33,231 nt of DNA, from NCBI RefSeq assembly GCF_021531075.1, contig NZ_JADYTJ010000039.1, positions 1 to 33,231 of the forward strand, written 5' to 3'. The notes beneath the pieces were generated by a model. It did not search any database, had not been told where the DNA came from, and saw only the letters and a program-made list of their open reading frames with translations. This document shows, piece by piece, positions 1 to 8,209 of the stretch; within the stretch, counting starts at the first letter, position 1; each line of letters opens with the position of its first letter. The stretch is from Bacteroides caecigallinarum. GTDB lineage: Bacteria > Bacteroidota > Bacteroidia > Bacteroidales > Bacteroidaceae. Position numbers and translations under genes: made by a program.

Positions 1-74
1 CAATAATCCCGTATCAATAATCTTCAGGAAACATATATGAATAAAAAAACGGCCCACCAACCTTATAATTTATG

Positions 75-488
75 CTAAATCAAAATACGTTTGATTTGAT
101 AAATATAATAATTGTCCGAGTAACGAGTGAAGAGTAAAAAAGAGAAATAAGATGTCACCTTTTCTTCCGGCAAGAATATTTTCCGTAAATGGGTTATGCC
201 TAAAGCATTAGAATAAGTCTTTAACAACTTATAAGACAAAGTGAAACGTCCGCTATTATAAACATTGTTATTTGCGATACAAAATTGAAACAATAAATTT
301 ACTCTTTCGTTATCAATCTCCTTTTTTTCGGACAAACCTCTGAATATATGATTGATTATCACCGTATCATTTTGCCATTCAGCCACACAAGTATTTTCAT
401 ACTCCTGACTGTCATATACGGTGGAATAGTCACCCGAAATCAGGTATATCCCCAATGCGATGTATAAAAGAAACAGATACTTCACCAT
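75..488 (-). CDS. Small putative membrane-anchored or exported protein, unknown function
   Basis: I do not recognise this protein. From the start chosen here it has 137 residues and opens with a hydrophobic stretch (about residues 3-18, KYLFLLYIALGIYLIS) that could be a signal peptide or membrane anchor. The rest is a polar, Tyr/Asn-rich domain. An in-frame ATG lies ten codons upstream (frame to 518). However, a Bacteroidetes -7 element TATATTTG (minus strand, 497-504) sits between the two ATGs, so transcription from it could only serve the inner ATG at 486-488. That leaves a leader of only a few nucleotides. Nothing in the immediate neighbourhood suggests a role. The frame is open along its whole length with a plausible N-terminus, so I treat it as a real gene; function unknown. 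Confidence 0.6.
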   Translation of the reverse strand: MVKYLFLLYIALGIYLISGDYSTVYDSQEYENTCVAEWQNDTVIINHIFRGLSEKKEIDNERVNLLFQFCIANNNVYNSGRFTLSYKLLKTYSNALGITHLRKIFLPEEKVTSYFSFLLFTRYSDNYYIYQIKRILI

Positions 489-496
489 AGCGGGTG

Positions 497-504
497 CAAA
501 TATA
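497..504 (-). promoter_or_regulatory. Bacteroidetes -7 element TATATTTG for the small exported protein
   Basis: Matches TAnnTTTG on the minus strand, 8 nt before the ATG at 486-488. No convincing -33 TTTG was found at the usual distance. The spacing implies a near-leaderless transcript. Confidence 0.45.
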
Positions 505-588
505 CGAAGTTTTTTCATGGCGACGAAATTGTTTTTTATTTTTATTTCAGAAGAACAACTTCACATACATAAAGTAGCATGGCATTCC

Positions 589-792
589 TCATCTGCTTTT
601 TTTACCTCGCATAAAATCATACCTGTATATAAAATGGGCCATTATATAACTGTCCACACCGTTATATTCGGTTATGGAACGCACATTGGATTTCAAACTT
701 CTTGATATATTGCTTTTACGGGCAAGCATATCATACGCCTCTATACTTAAAATCGCCCTACCATTATAAAATGATTTAGATAAAATTAAGAG
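589..792 (-). pseudogene. Remnant: C-terminal end of an outer-membrane beta-barrel (TonB-dependent receptor-like) protein
   Basis: Reading the minus strand from about 792 to the TGA at 589-591 gives about 67 codons without a usable start. The translation contains IEAYDMLARKSNISR, then RSITEYN, then IMAHFIYRYDF. This matches the last strands of the intact beta-barrel receptor at 26869-29748, which reads FYDILRNQSNISR, RSDTEYN and CMLHFIYRLNL in the same order. An in-frame TAG (793-795) and no further similarity upstream show that the rest of the gene is gone. I infer a deleted or rearranged paralogue of that receptor family. The similarity was judged by eye. Confidence 0.6.
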
Positions 793-1002
793 CTAAGGTA
801 ACTGGTTGATAGGTACCGGTTGTTGGCTATTGGTTCCTAACCAAGATTCTCATATACTTTTACAAAAATAAAGAAAATATCCGAAAGCCGGTATTTATCT
901 TCCATTATTTCTTTCCACGTCAATTCCTTTAATAAACAAACGTACGAGGACTCTGGTATAATAGAACTGCCGAAGGTACTTTTTTGGGCAAAAGAATCAA
1001 TC

Positions 1003-1090
1003 TCCACACGGCAGTGTGGAGTACTCGACACGAACGTGTGGAGATCTCCGCACGGCCGTGTCGAGAGCTTGACACGAGCGTGTGGAGGTA
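1003..1090. repeat. Four-unit palindromic array, 22-bp period
   Basis: Four 18-bp quasi-palindromes at 1003-1020, 1025-1042, 1047-1064 and 1069-1086 are separated by 4-bp linkers (gtac, gatc, gagc, then ggta). Unit 1 is tccacacggcagtgtgga, a perfect dyad. The others vary, with cores cacgaacgtg, cacggccgtg and cacgagcgtg. The first two linkers are themselves palindromic, so a dyad axis recurs about every 11 bp there and arms could pair within or between units. The array begins a few bases after the stop of the 1869-residue protein on the minus strand, so it would lie in that transcript's 3' end. The stretch from 793 to 1002 holds no gene I can support. Confidence 0.85.
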
Positions 1091-1093
1091 TAC

Positions 1094-4000
1094 TTATTTT
1101 ATCGTAATAACTGAAGTTTTCCCATGCGAACCGAATTGCGGCGCATAAACTGATATGACAGATACCGGACCTGAAACATATTTCCCTGAACGTGCCACGT
1201 ATGCGTCATAACGTATAGTATAGGAACCTTTGCGCATCCGGTCAATGAAAAATTCTACAGACGCGTCTTTATTTACGCGATAGAACGAAAGACCTTCTGT
1301 CCAAGAATAAGAAGAGAGTTGGGACGCAACCTCAAGACATGAAGGTTTCTCGTCCTTTATCCGTACAAAATCCATATCACGGTCGGCACTTACGGTTATG
1401 CATACCGTCACCTTATCGCCCACAGACAAAACGGAAGACGATGAAACTTCTTTTCCATCACATATATACTTGCGTTCTATTCTCAGACCTTCACCATTGT
1501 AGGATTTCACTTTATCGATACTTTCAAGACATTGTGAACAGACAGAAGCCCATCCGGCACCTGTGCCTTTTCTTGAGAATTCAATATTCTCTGTTTTCCT
1601 GATATCAGAATCATGCAATGAAACCGAAACATGTCCTATAGCGTCATCCGGTGTGGTATAAGTTTTATCCGCAACCTCTGCTGTAATAGCAGAGCCTGAA
1701 TCAAGCACATCACTTCCACCTGCCAGAAACGCATAAATGGCATTTACAGATGCAACCGGAGTATCCCAAACCTGTACCTGTTTCTGCTTCAGCAACCACA
1801 GACGCATATCGTCAAACAAAGTTTCTTTATTATCTCCCAAACGCATGATGGCTTCCATTGCAGACACATGAACCGGTATTCTGTAATCGAACGAAGAATA
1901 TCCGGCCTTATATGTATCAAAATATGAACCCATCTCATCATTGCTTACCATATATTCCATAACAGACTGTAGAAGGACTTCCGCCTCGTCTTTCTTTCCT
2001 GCCGCGTCCATAATGGTAGCCAATACCGATTTTTCATTTATGTCGAGCGATGCAGACTTTCCTACAAAATAGTCAATGAAATAATCGTTCACCTTAGCAT
2101 CTGCCGAAGATGCCGCTTCATCGTCAATGGCACATATATACAGATAGCTCATAATCATATTCTGAGGCACGTAAGCGTCCTTGTTTTCAAGAATACTGTC
2201 ATGACACCCGGCAGCTTCAGAAGCCAGATATCCAAGGGCTTTCTTATACATATCGTTCATCTGATAATTGAATGATACTCCCAAAGCCTTGAGTCTGGCC
2301 AACGACTCCATTATCCGAAGAGTGATGTAAGTACTTGAAGTCATACCTTTGAACCATGGCCACGAACCGTCAGACAGCTGTAACTTGGCAAGACTGGTAA
2401 TAGCCGTGGAGAGTTTGTCGTTCATTGCGTTTACATCGAAAAGCATTGCAATACGCTGCTTTTTCGAAGCATCATCTTCAGCATCAGCCAACCATGGGGT
2501 TTCTTCGATGATGATATTTTTAAGTTGTTCATTCTTTGACAGTTCCGACCATAAATCCTTTTCATCTTTTCCCTGTGCTATCCATGAATCGAACACTTGC
2601 CTGATTTTAGGATTGGATTTCACAATATGCAAAGACAATGAATTGGTATAAAGAGCCGTAGCCCACGACATTGCATCATCAGACGAAGGTGTGCCAAGCA
2701 CAGGCAAGGCCTGAATGACATACCACTGCGGATTTGCAGTCATTTCTATGGTCAGTTTCCTGTTTGTAGCAGTATTGCTTCCACCGTTGAACAAGCCACC
2801 TGTAGAAACCGTTTTGGTTTCATCACCTCTCAACTGGACTGGAATATTCTCTACAATTATCTGTTTGTCAGACAATACCGGAAGGTAGTGACGCTCGCCA
2901 TCGCTGAATTCGCCAGCCTCAGCCATGACAGTACAAACCAGAACATCCACACCTTCGGAAACCTTATAGTTAAATGTCACGACTTCTGTCTCCCCTTCAC
3001 GTACACTGAAAGCATCTGTCTTGGTATAAACCACCTGTCCGTTGAGCGGATTGGAAAGAGTCATAGTGACTTTTCCGCTGATATCCTCATCAGACATATT
3101 GATGAGAGATGATGAAATGGACGATTCATCACCTACCCTGACAAAGCGAGGCATATTAGGCTGCACCATAAATGGCTTGGAAGTGGTAAACGACGCCTTT
3201 ACAAATCCGTAATCCATATTCTGAGTATGTACAAAACCATTGAAAGTCCATTCGGTCAATGCATCAGGCATTACGAACGACATAGTCACTGTTCCGGCAG
3301 AATCTGTACGCAGACGCGGATAGTAGAAAGCTGTCTCAGAGAAATTCTCACGAAGGGCATGAGACACATTTCCGTCAGTTGCCTCTACGGCATTTTCTAC
3401 AGGCAGATTCATATCCGCTTCTTCCACTGATGCTTTCCTGTTATAACTCTGTCCAGCCATATCAAATGAAGCTTCTTTTGCCTGGAATATATTATTTGAC
3501 GGTGCCTTGGCTATAATCATTCCGCGCGAAGCATAATATCCCCATGAGAAAGGTATAAACTGTGTAAATCCGTCACCATAGATAAGGTCGATTCCATTGC
3601 CGCCGTTTACATAAGCGTATGCCACACGCATATAAGGATTGTCATACACATGCAGACTCTGCATCCACACACGCGGCACCTTTCTTCCAAAATACAATCC
3701 GAAATGCCAACCGTGCGAATAAAGTTCGTCAAGCGAAGCATCGTAAGCAGACGCCAACATAGAAGCGTTGACAGGCTCCCCGTCTTTATTCCTTACCGTG
3801 AGTTTCCATTCCTCCTTCTGTCCGGGAACAAGCTTGTCTCTGAATGTTTCCCATGAGACGTTGAGTTTCTTCTCAGGTTCAGGCTTTACAAGACTTACCA
3901 CCTTCTTATACAATACTCCCTGACGCATAAAAGAGAAACATACAGTTATACCGTCACCATATTCTTCCTTATATATGTAACTGAACTTCTGTATTGAATT

Positions 4001-6703
4001 AGAGAATGTCATCCTACGGCTTTCAAGTCTTTTTCCAGCCGTAAACACATCAAGCATCATATAGACATCACTCTCGGAGCTGCCTATATAGAAATCGACA
4101 GACTTACCTTCATCAAACGAATTGCCGTCCTGATAGAACCACTCCACAGTCCGGTAAGGAGGAATACTGTCTGCAAGGGAGAAAAGGACGAAATCCTGAG
4201 TCTTTGACACATCACGTCCCTTGGAGTCTGAAGCGGAAATCCTGATGCGGTATTTCCCTGAAGAAAGAGAATTGAATGAGTAAGGCACAAATGAATTCTG
4301 AGCCTTTTCCTCACCACTGAACACAGCCTTGCCTGCTATCTTGCCTTCTTCATCAAGCTTGAAAACAGAATATCTGACAGTTGTTTCTACCGGCATCCTT
4401 TCGCAATTGAAAGCGTCAAAACGGATCTTGCCTATTCTTTCTTTTGCCACTTTGGAAGGCAAATCAGAAATACTCAAATCGAGAGATTTATCACCGACAG
4501 ACACGGAATACTCCCCTACCTGAGTTTCACCGGAAAGGCTTGTTACCGTAGCCTTTACATTAAATCTGTAATACGTATTATCCGCAGCCTGCAAATCACC
4601 GTCAGGCTTATCAAGGCAGAAATCTATATGGAACTTGCCGTCGGCATCAGTCATTGTTTCGCCAGTGGAAATTTCCGTTTCAGTTCCGTTATATCTCCAC
4701 CAAATATTTTCCATACGGACTACCCTATATTCCACCTTTGCCATGCGCAGAGGAGCACCGGCAAATGATGCAGCCCTCGCCTCAGTATGTACCGAATCGC
4801 CAAGCGAATATTCACTGCTGTTTTTCTCGAAAACCACATCGAAAGTAGGACGCTTATACTCTTCCACCCTTATACCGCTATATGTATTATCGGCCTTTAC
4901 ACCAAAGTATCCCGGCAAAACATTCTGTTTAAGAACGAACTCTGTACTGTAAACTCCAAAATCGTCAGTGACAACCTTTTTCTTCTCCACCTCCTTACCA
5001 TTGGTATCGGTCAGACTTACAGTCACTTCTTCCCCCTTAAGTACAGAAACGGAATCACCTTTTTGGACATATTTAACTCCTGACACATATACCATCTGTC
5101 CCGGACGATAAATCGAGCGGTCCGTGAATATGGTTGTCTGCCTTCTCGCTTCTTCGTTTGTGTTCAGGAAATGCTCTCCGGAATAGAAATTTGAGATATT
5201 CATAAAATCATTACCGGAAGTACGGACACTGAAATATTCAAGTTTATCCTTGGCGGTACTTACCACTACGCAGCCTTTTTCATCAGTTGGATAAACATTC
5301 TTCAGTGCGTATTTACCATCGTTCAGTGCGTATGAAAGTATCTCCGCTCCGGAAACCGGATGACCAGTCATACGATCGACAGCAACAAGTTCTTTTCTGT
5401 CGCCCGGCAATGGAATTACAATACACTGATAAGAAGATACATATACCACCTCATAGCAGACTGCCTCTGGCTTCTGCTTTGAGAAGAGCTTCATCATATA
5501 TATACCGTCTTCAGGCAATTTATACTTCAATCTGGTAGTTCTTGATTTATAATCAGCAGTTGCCGGAAGAGTGAAGTTATTCACAGCCACACGGTCACCA
5601 TGTTTCCTGATCAACTGCTCATAGTTTTTTCTGTCACGCAGTCTTTCCGATACCGGCGACACGCTGAGCCTGTAAGCCTCTATCGTCACGCTGGTCAGGT
5701 TTCTGTATGAAACTTCTATATCCGACCGATATCCGGGATATACAAACGGAATACGTATCTCCAGGCTCGGAGACTCTATCTCCTTAATCATATTATTCAG
5801 TTCGCCAGTCCATTCCGTATTTGGATATAGAGCAAGAGCTTTTTTCAATTCAGACATAGCCTCAACCTTTTTTCCCTGAGAACTATACTTATTTGCAAGC
5901 TTCAGCATAATATCACAATAGACTTCAACATCCTTATATTCAGATGCAAGACTCTCGAACATTTTCACAGCCTCATCCGGAGAAAGTTTATCCTTCGAAT
6001 AAACACAATTGTCAGAAAGATAGACAAGACGTGCCTCACGTGTCAGCGCTTCAGCCTCTCTGTCACGATAAGGACTTTCGGCAGAAGAATACAAATCTAT
6101 CAGAGAATCATAAACACCTAATATCTCATTGTGGATTTTCAGTTCATTTCCTCTCGCCGGAAGTGACAACAATGTACGTACAGCCTGACGGCCCAGGAAA
6201 TCATACATATTGTCATCAAAATATTCCTTGCTCAATTCTTTAGAAACAACCACAGGATAATATAAAGCCGCAGAACGCGATGCCAACAAATCCTTTTCCT
6301 TCAAAGACAATTGCAAACATGAAATGACAGAATCAACCTCAGAAGGCGATACCGCTGCATAATTCATAGCCATGATACTGTTAAGTACGGCTTTTCCCAC
6401 CACATCCTGTTCCGATGCAGCCCACTTCTTCAGCATGTCTTTCTGCTTCCGGATACTGTCAGGACTCAACCGCACCTTATATTCTGAACATACCATAAAA
6501 GCCTTTATCATTTGGGGTATGTTCTTCTTAGCCAATGCCAATAAGAAAATATTTTCAGATTTTTCTATTACGGAACGAGGGAGATCCTTTTTCTGAAGTG
6601 CTTCCACTTCCCTCCACATTTTGTCATAATTCTGAGCTTTAACCGATATCGGGAGGACGATGCCTATCATCATCAGACCCACAAAAAAACAAATCTTCTT
6701 CAT
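1094..6703 (-). CDS. Giant alpha-2-macroglobulin family protein, thioester motif absent
   Basis: An 1869-residue secreted protein with a clear signal peptide (residues 1-23, ending ISVKAQ). It begins with a helical, TPR-like part up to about residue 300. An MG2-type macroglobulin domain follows (DRSIYRPGQMV near 530), then the A2M core (FYYPRLRTDSAGTVTMSFVMP near 1125), then an alpha-helical thioester-type domain with LQLSDGSWPWF. Bacterial relatives act in the periplasm or at the membrane as protease traps or envelope-quality factors, usually with a CxEQ thioester. Here the segment where that motif should follow WYVIQALPVL reads GTPSSDDAMSWATA (near residue 1338), with no Cys-x-Glu-Gln. Covalent trapping is therefore unlikely. 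No pbpC-type partner gene is adjacent. The gene is intact and apparently monocistronic, and ends a few bases before the palindromic array. Confidence 0.9.
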   Translation of the reverse strand: MKKICFFVGLMMIGIVLPISVKAQNYDKMWREVEALQKKDLPRSVIEKSENIFLLALAKKNIPQMIKAFMVCSEYKVRLSPDSIRKQKDMLKKWAASEQDVVGKAVLNSIMAMNYAAVSPSEVDSVISCLQLSLKEKDLLASRSAALYYPVVVSKELSKEYFDDNMYDFLGRQAVRTLLSLPARGNELKIHNEILGVYDSLIDLYSSAESPYRDREAEALTREARLVYLSDNCVYSKDKLSPDEAVKMFESLASEYKDVEVYCDIMLKLANKYSSQGKKVEAMSELKKALALYPNTEWTGELNNMIKEIESPSLEIRIPFVYPGYRSDIEVSYRNLTSVTIEAYRLSVSPVSERLRDRKNYEQLIRKHGDRVAVNNFTLPATADYKSRTTRLKYKLPEDGIYMMKLFSKQKPEAVCYEVVYVSSYQCIVIPLPGDRKELVAVDRMTGHPVSGAEILSYALNDGKYALKNVYPTDEKGCVVVSTAKDKLEYFSVRTSGNDFMNISNFYSGEHFLNTNEEARRQTTIFTDRSIYRPGQMVYVSGVKYVQKGDSVSVLKGEEVTVSLTDTNGKEVEKKKVVTDDFGVYSTEFVLKQNVLPGYFGVKADNTYSGIRVEEYKRPTFDVVFEKNSSEYSLGDSVHTEARAASFAGAPLRMAKVEYRVVRMENIWWRYNGTETEISTGETMTDADGKFHIDFCLDKPDGDLQAADNTYYRFNVKATVTSLSGETQVGEYSVSVGDKSLDLSISDLPSKVAKERIGKIRFDAFNCERMPVETTVRYSVFKLDEEGKIAGKAVFSGEEKAQNSFVPYSFNSLSSGKYRIRISASDSKGRDVSKTQDFVLFSLADSIPPYRTVEWFYQDGNSFDEGKSVDFYIGSSESDVYMMLDVFTAGKRLESRRMTFSNSIQKFSYIYKEEYGDGITVCFSFMRQGVLYKKVVSLVKPEPEKKLNVSWETFRDKLVPGQKEEWKLTVRNKDGEPVNASMLASAYDASLDELYSHGWHFGLYFGRKVPRVWMQSLHVYDNPYMRVAYAYVNGGNGIDLIYGDGFTQFIPFSWGYYASRGMIIAKAPSNNIFQAKEASFDMAGQSYNRKASVEEADMNLPVENAVEATDGNVSHALRENFSETAFYYPRLRTDSAGTVTMSFVMPDALTEWTFNGFVHTQNMDYGFVKASFTTSKPFMVQPNMPRFVRVGDESSISSSLINMSDEDISGKVTMTLSNPLNGQVVYTKTDAFSVREGETEVVTFNYKVSEGVDVLVCTVMAEAGEFSDGERHYLPVLSDKQIIVENIPVQLRGDETKTVSTGGLFNGGSNTATNRKLTIEMTANPQWYVIQALPVLGTPSSDDAMSWATALYTNSLSLHIVKSNPKIRQVFDSWIAQGKDEKDLWSELSKNEQLKNIIIEETPWLADAEDDASKKQRIAMLFDVNAMNDKLSTAITSLAKLQLSDGSWPWFKGMTSSTYITLRIMESLARLKALGVSFNYQMNDMYKKALGYLASEAAGCHDSILENKDAYVPQNMIMSYLYICAIDDEAASSADAKVNDYFIDYFVGKSASLDINEKSVLATIMDAAGKKDEAEVLLQSVMEYMVSNDEMGSYFDTYKAGYSSFDYRIPVHVSAMEAIMRLGDNKETLFDDMRLWLLKQKQVQVWDTPVASVNAIYAFLAGGSDVLDSGSAITAEVADKTYTTPDDAIGHVSVSLHDSDIRKTENIEFSRKGTGAGWASVCSQCLESIDKVKSYNGEGLRIERKYICDGKEVSSSSVLSVGDKVTVCITVSADRDMDFVRIKDEKPSCLEVASQLSSYSWTEGLSFYRVNKDASVEFFIDRMRKGSYTIRYDAYVARSGKYVSGPVSVISVYAPQFGSHGKTSVITIK

Positions 6704-6807
6704 ATAATTTGATTTGGTTTTACCTATATGTCTATATAAAGAAACAATTTATAAACGTAAATGCTGCAATTTTAATGCTAAAAGATGTATAAATCACGGT
6801 TTTTCAT

Positions 6808-6815
6808 TATATTTG
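6808..6815 (+). promoter_or_regulatory. -7 element TATATTTG for the PH-domain protein
   Basis: TAnnTTTG match about 78 bp before the ATG at 6893. The -33 box is not clear. Transcription from here would place the 11-bp tandem repeats in the 5' leader. Confidence 0.5.
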
Positions 6816-6830
6816 TAAGACTTAGGAGAT

Positions 6831-6885
6831 ATTTAAACGCCGTTTAAACAGCGTTTAAACACCATTTAAAAACAATTTAAACAGC
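6831..6885. repeat. Five tandem 11-bp repeats (consensus rTTTAAACrsC)
   Basis: Five head-to-tail 11-mers: atttaaacgcc, gtttaaacagc, gtttaaacacc, atttaaaaaca, atttaaacagc. They fill the space between the -7 element and the start codon of the PH-domain gene. Each contains the palindrome TTTAAA, and two contain GTTTAAAC. Spacing is about one DNA helical turn, which suits cooperative protein binding on one face. It could equally be a slippage-prone leader. Confidence 0.85.
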
Positions 6886-6892
6886 AGGCGAT

Positions 6893-7336
6893 ATGAAAAC
6901 TTTCAGTTCACAAATGTCGGAAAAGGTGAAGGGTTGTGTATGGATGTCCATGATGTATTCTGTCACGGCGATAGTATTATGTATTGTTCTGGTACTATTA
7001 TCAGAAAGAAACGTTGACAATCTCATTCCATTCATATCATGTTTCATTTTCATGGCTCTGTCGTCATGCATTCGAATATATCACATAGAATATAGCATAG
7101 CCGATGAATATCTCAGCATCAGAGATTTCAAATACAGATCCATCAATATATTCGACATAAAGGAAATAATAGCTCTGAAAGAGAAGAAAAGATTCACTCT
7201 GAATATTCCGTATGATACAGTTATTATTGAGAAGAACGGAAAGAAAACATATCTGGCTCCGGAGAACAGGGATATGATGCTAGAAACAATAAAGGGCATT
7301 AATCCGGAAATCACTTTTTCTTCTTCACCACAATGA
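6893..7336 (+). CDS. Two-TM membrane protein with bacterial PH-like domain
   Basis: 147 residues. Two hydrophobic helices (about residues 17-36 and 43-60) are followed by a beta-rich domain beginning EYSIADEYLSIRDFKYRSINIFDIKEI and ending MMLETIKGINPEI. This is the layout of bacterial PH_6 (DUF1200)-type proteins: a short membrane anchor plus a cytoplasmic pleckstrin-homology-like fold whose final helix carries the GINP-type motif. The function of this family is not established. The start is the first ATG after the 11-bp repeats and is followed by a Lys-rich N-terminus; there is no Shine-Dalgarno. Transcribed alone, it ends at a shared bidirectional terminator. The family assignment is by pattern only. 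Confidence 0.75.
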   Translation: MKTFSSQMSEKVKGCVWMSMMYSVTAIVLCIVLVLLSERNVDNLIPFISCFIFMALSSCIRIYHIEYSIADEYLSIRDFKYRSINIFDIKEIIALKEKKRFTLNIPYDTVIIEKNGKKTYLAPENRDMMLETIKGINPEITFSSSPQ

Positions 7337-7377
7337 AGATACTGAAATCTACAGATATATGGGCATAAGTCTATTAT

Positions 7378-7425
7378 ACAAAAAATGCTTCAAAGTATAT
7401 GAAAATACCTTGAAGCATTTTTTAT
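7378..7425. terminator. Bidirectional intrinsic terminator
   Basis: Inverted repeat AAAAAATGCTTCAA ... TTGAAGCATTTTTT flanked by A and T runs. It lies between the convergent PH-domain gene (plus) and the acidic 111-residue gene (minus), so it can stop transcription from both sides. Confidence 0.8.
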
Positions 7426-7437
7426 ATGAAGAGTTTT

Positions 7438-7773
7438 TTATTCTACACCACCCAATTGGTTTCCGTATTCCATTTCGCCTTGAACTACAAAGAATACATC
7501 GTCCGGTTCGTAAGGTCCCATACCGTCTTCTGCAGATTCCTTAATTATATAATTAACGATCTCATCCTGGTCGATATTGATATATCCTTCTTCATCCGGC
7601 TGAGCGTCAAGACATCCGCTGTTTGTATAATACTCTACTATAAGGTCGAATATATAATACAAATCATCGTCTGTGAACTTTTCTTTCAAGTCCTGAGGCA
7701 AATAGTTCTTGATAAACTCAATCGTCTTTTCATCATCCTCGTCTTCCAACAAGAATTCGTTGTCTGTTGCCAT
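7438..7773 (-). CDS. Conserved small acidic cytoplasmic protein, unknown function
   Basis: 111 residues, strongly acidic (for example LLEDEDDEKTIEF, PDEEGYINIDQDE), with no signal peptide or membrane segment. The segment LKEKFTDDDLYYIFDLIVEYY looks like amphipathic helices. It follows trxA on the same strand 39 bp downstream, and no separate promoter is visible between them, so it is probably co-transcribed with thioredoxin. I recognise no catalytic motif. The open frame, composition and operon position support a real gene. Proximity to trxA suggests but does not show a link to redox or replication functions. Confidence 0.75.
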   Translation of the reverse strand: MATDNEFLLEDEDDEKTIEFIKNYLPQDLKEKFTDDDLYYIFDLIVEYYTNSGCLDAQPDEEGYINIDQDEIVNYIIKESAEDGMGPYEPDDVFFVVQGEMEYGNQLGGVE

Positions 7774-7812
7774 AGTTACCAGTATTTAATGATTAATAAA
7801 AGTCCGTTACTA

Positions 7813-8127
7813 TCAGAGGATAGCTTTCAGTTTTTCAGCCAAAGCCTGCTTTGTAGTTGCACCAACCTGTTTTTCAACCACTTCGCCGTTCTTGATGAAA
7901 AGTACTGTAGGGATGTTACGTACTCCGAACTGTGCTGGAAGATCTGAGTTTTCGTCAACATCACATTTACCGATGTTTACTGTATCCTTATATTCGTCAG
8001 CTAGTTCTTCGATATATGGAGCAATCTGCTTGCATGGACCACACCATGTTGCCCAAAAGTCCAATACTACAGGTTTACCCTCTGCCATTATCTCTTCAAA
8101 ATTCTGATCTGTAATGTTAAGTGCCAT
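7813..8127 (-). CDS. trxA: Thioredoxin
   Basis: 104 residues, the usual length of a single-domain cytosolic thioredoxin. The active site WCGPC has the redox cysteines at positions 29 and 32 after VVLDFWAT. The cis-proline loop is visible as [12 protein letters not shown]. It reduces protein disulfides, including those of ribonucleotide reductase, with electrons from thioredoxin reductase (known for the family; no reductase gene is in this window). Frequent common codons suggest strong expression. It has its own consensus promoter, which overlaps the 3' end of dnaE, and appears to be followed in the same transcript by the acidic 111-residue protein. Confidence 0.97.
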   Translation of the reverse strand: MALNITDQNFEEIMAEGKPVVLDFWATWCGPCKQIAPYIEELADEYKDTVNIGKCDVDENSDLPAQFGVRNIPTVLFIKNGEVVEKQVGATTKQALAEKLKAIL

Positions 8128-8178
8128 TTTTTCTATCTTTTTAAGTTTATAAATTCAATGTTTATATGTTATTCGCAA

Positions 8179-8209
8179 CAAATATAGACTAATTTATTTT
8201 ATAGTCCAA
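8179..8209 (-). promoter_or_regulatory. Consensus Bacteroidetes promoter for trxA
   Basis: Minus-strand TTG (207-209 in the 8,000s), 20 nt, then TATATTTG (8179-8186), about 50 bp before the trxA start. The -33 part lies inside the last codons of dnaE, so trxA can be expressed independently of the upstream operon. Confidence 0.8.

Noticed and set aside
1..74. Possible terminator after the first gene (GGTTGGTGGGCC then T7 on the minus strand)
   Set aside because: There is a T run but no stable stem; not enough to call.
460..705. Plus-strand open frame of 81 codons
   Set aside because: It is antisense to the receptor remnant and to the start of the small exported protein, both better supported.
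837..1031. Minus-strand open frame of 64 codons ending near 837
   Set aside because: It begins with GTG inside the palindromic array and has no promoter or recognisable domain; probably chance or unrecognisable debris.
1003..1090. CRISPR array
   Set aside because: A 22-bp period with 4-bp linkers leaves no room for spacers, and no cas genes are present.
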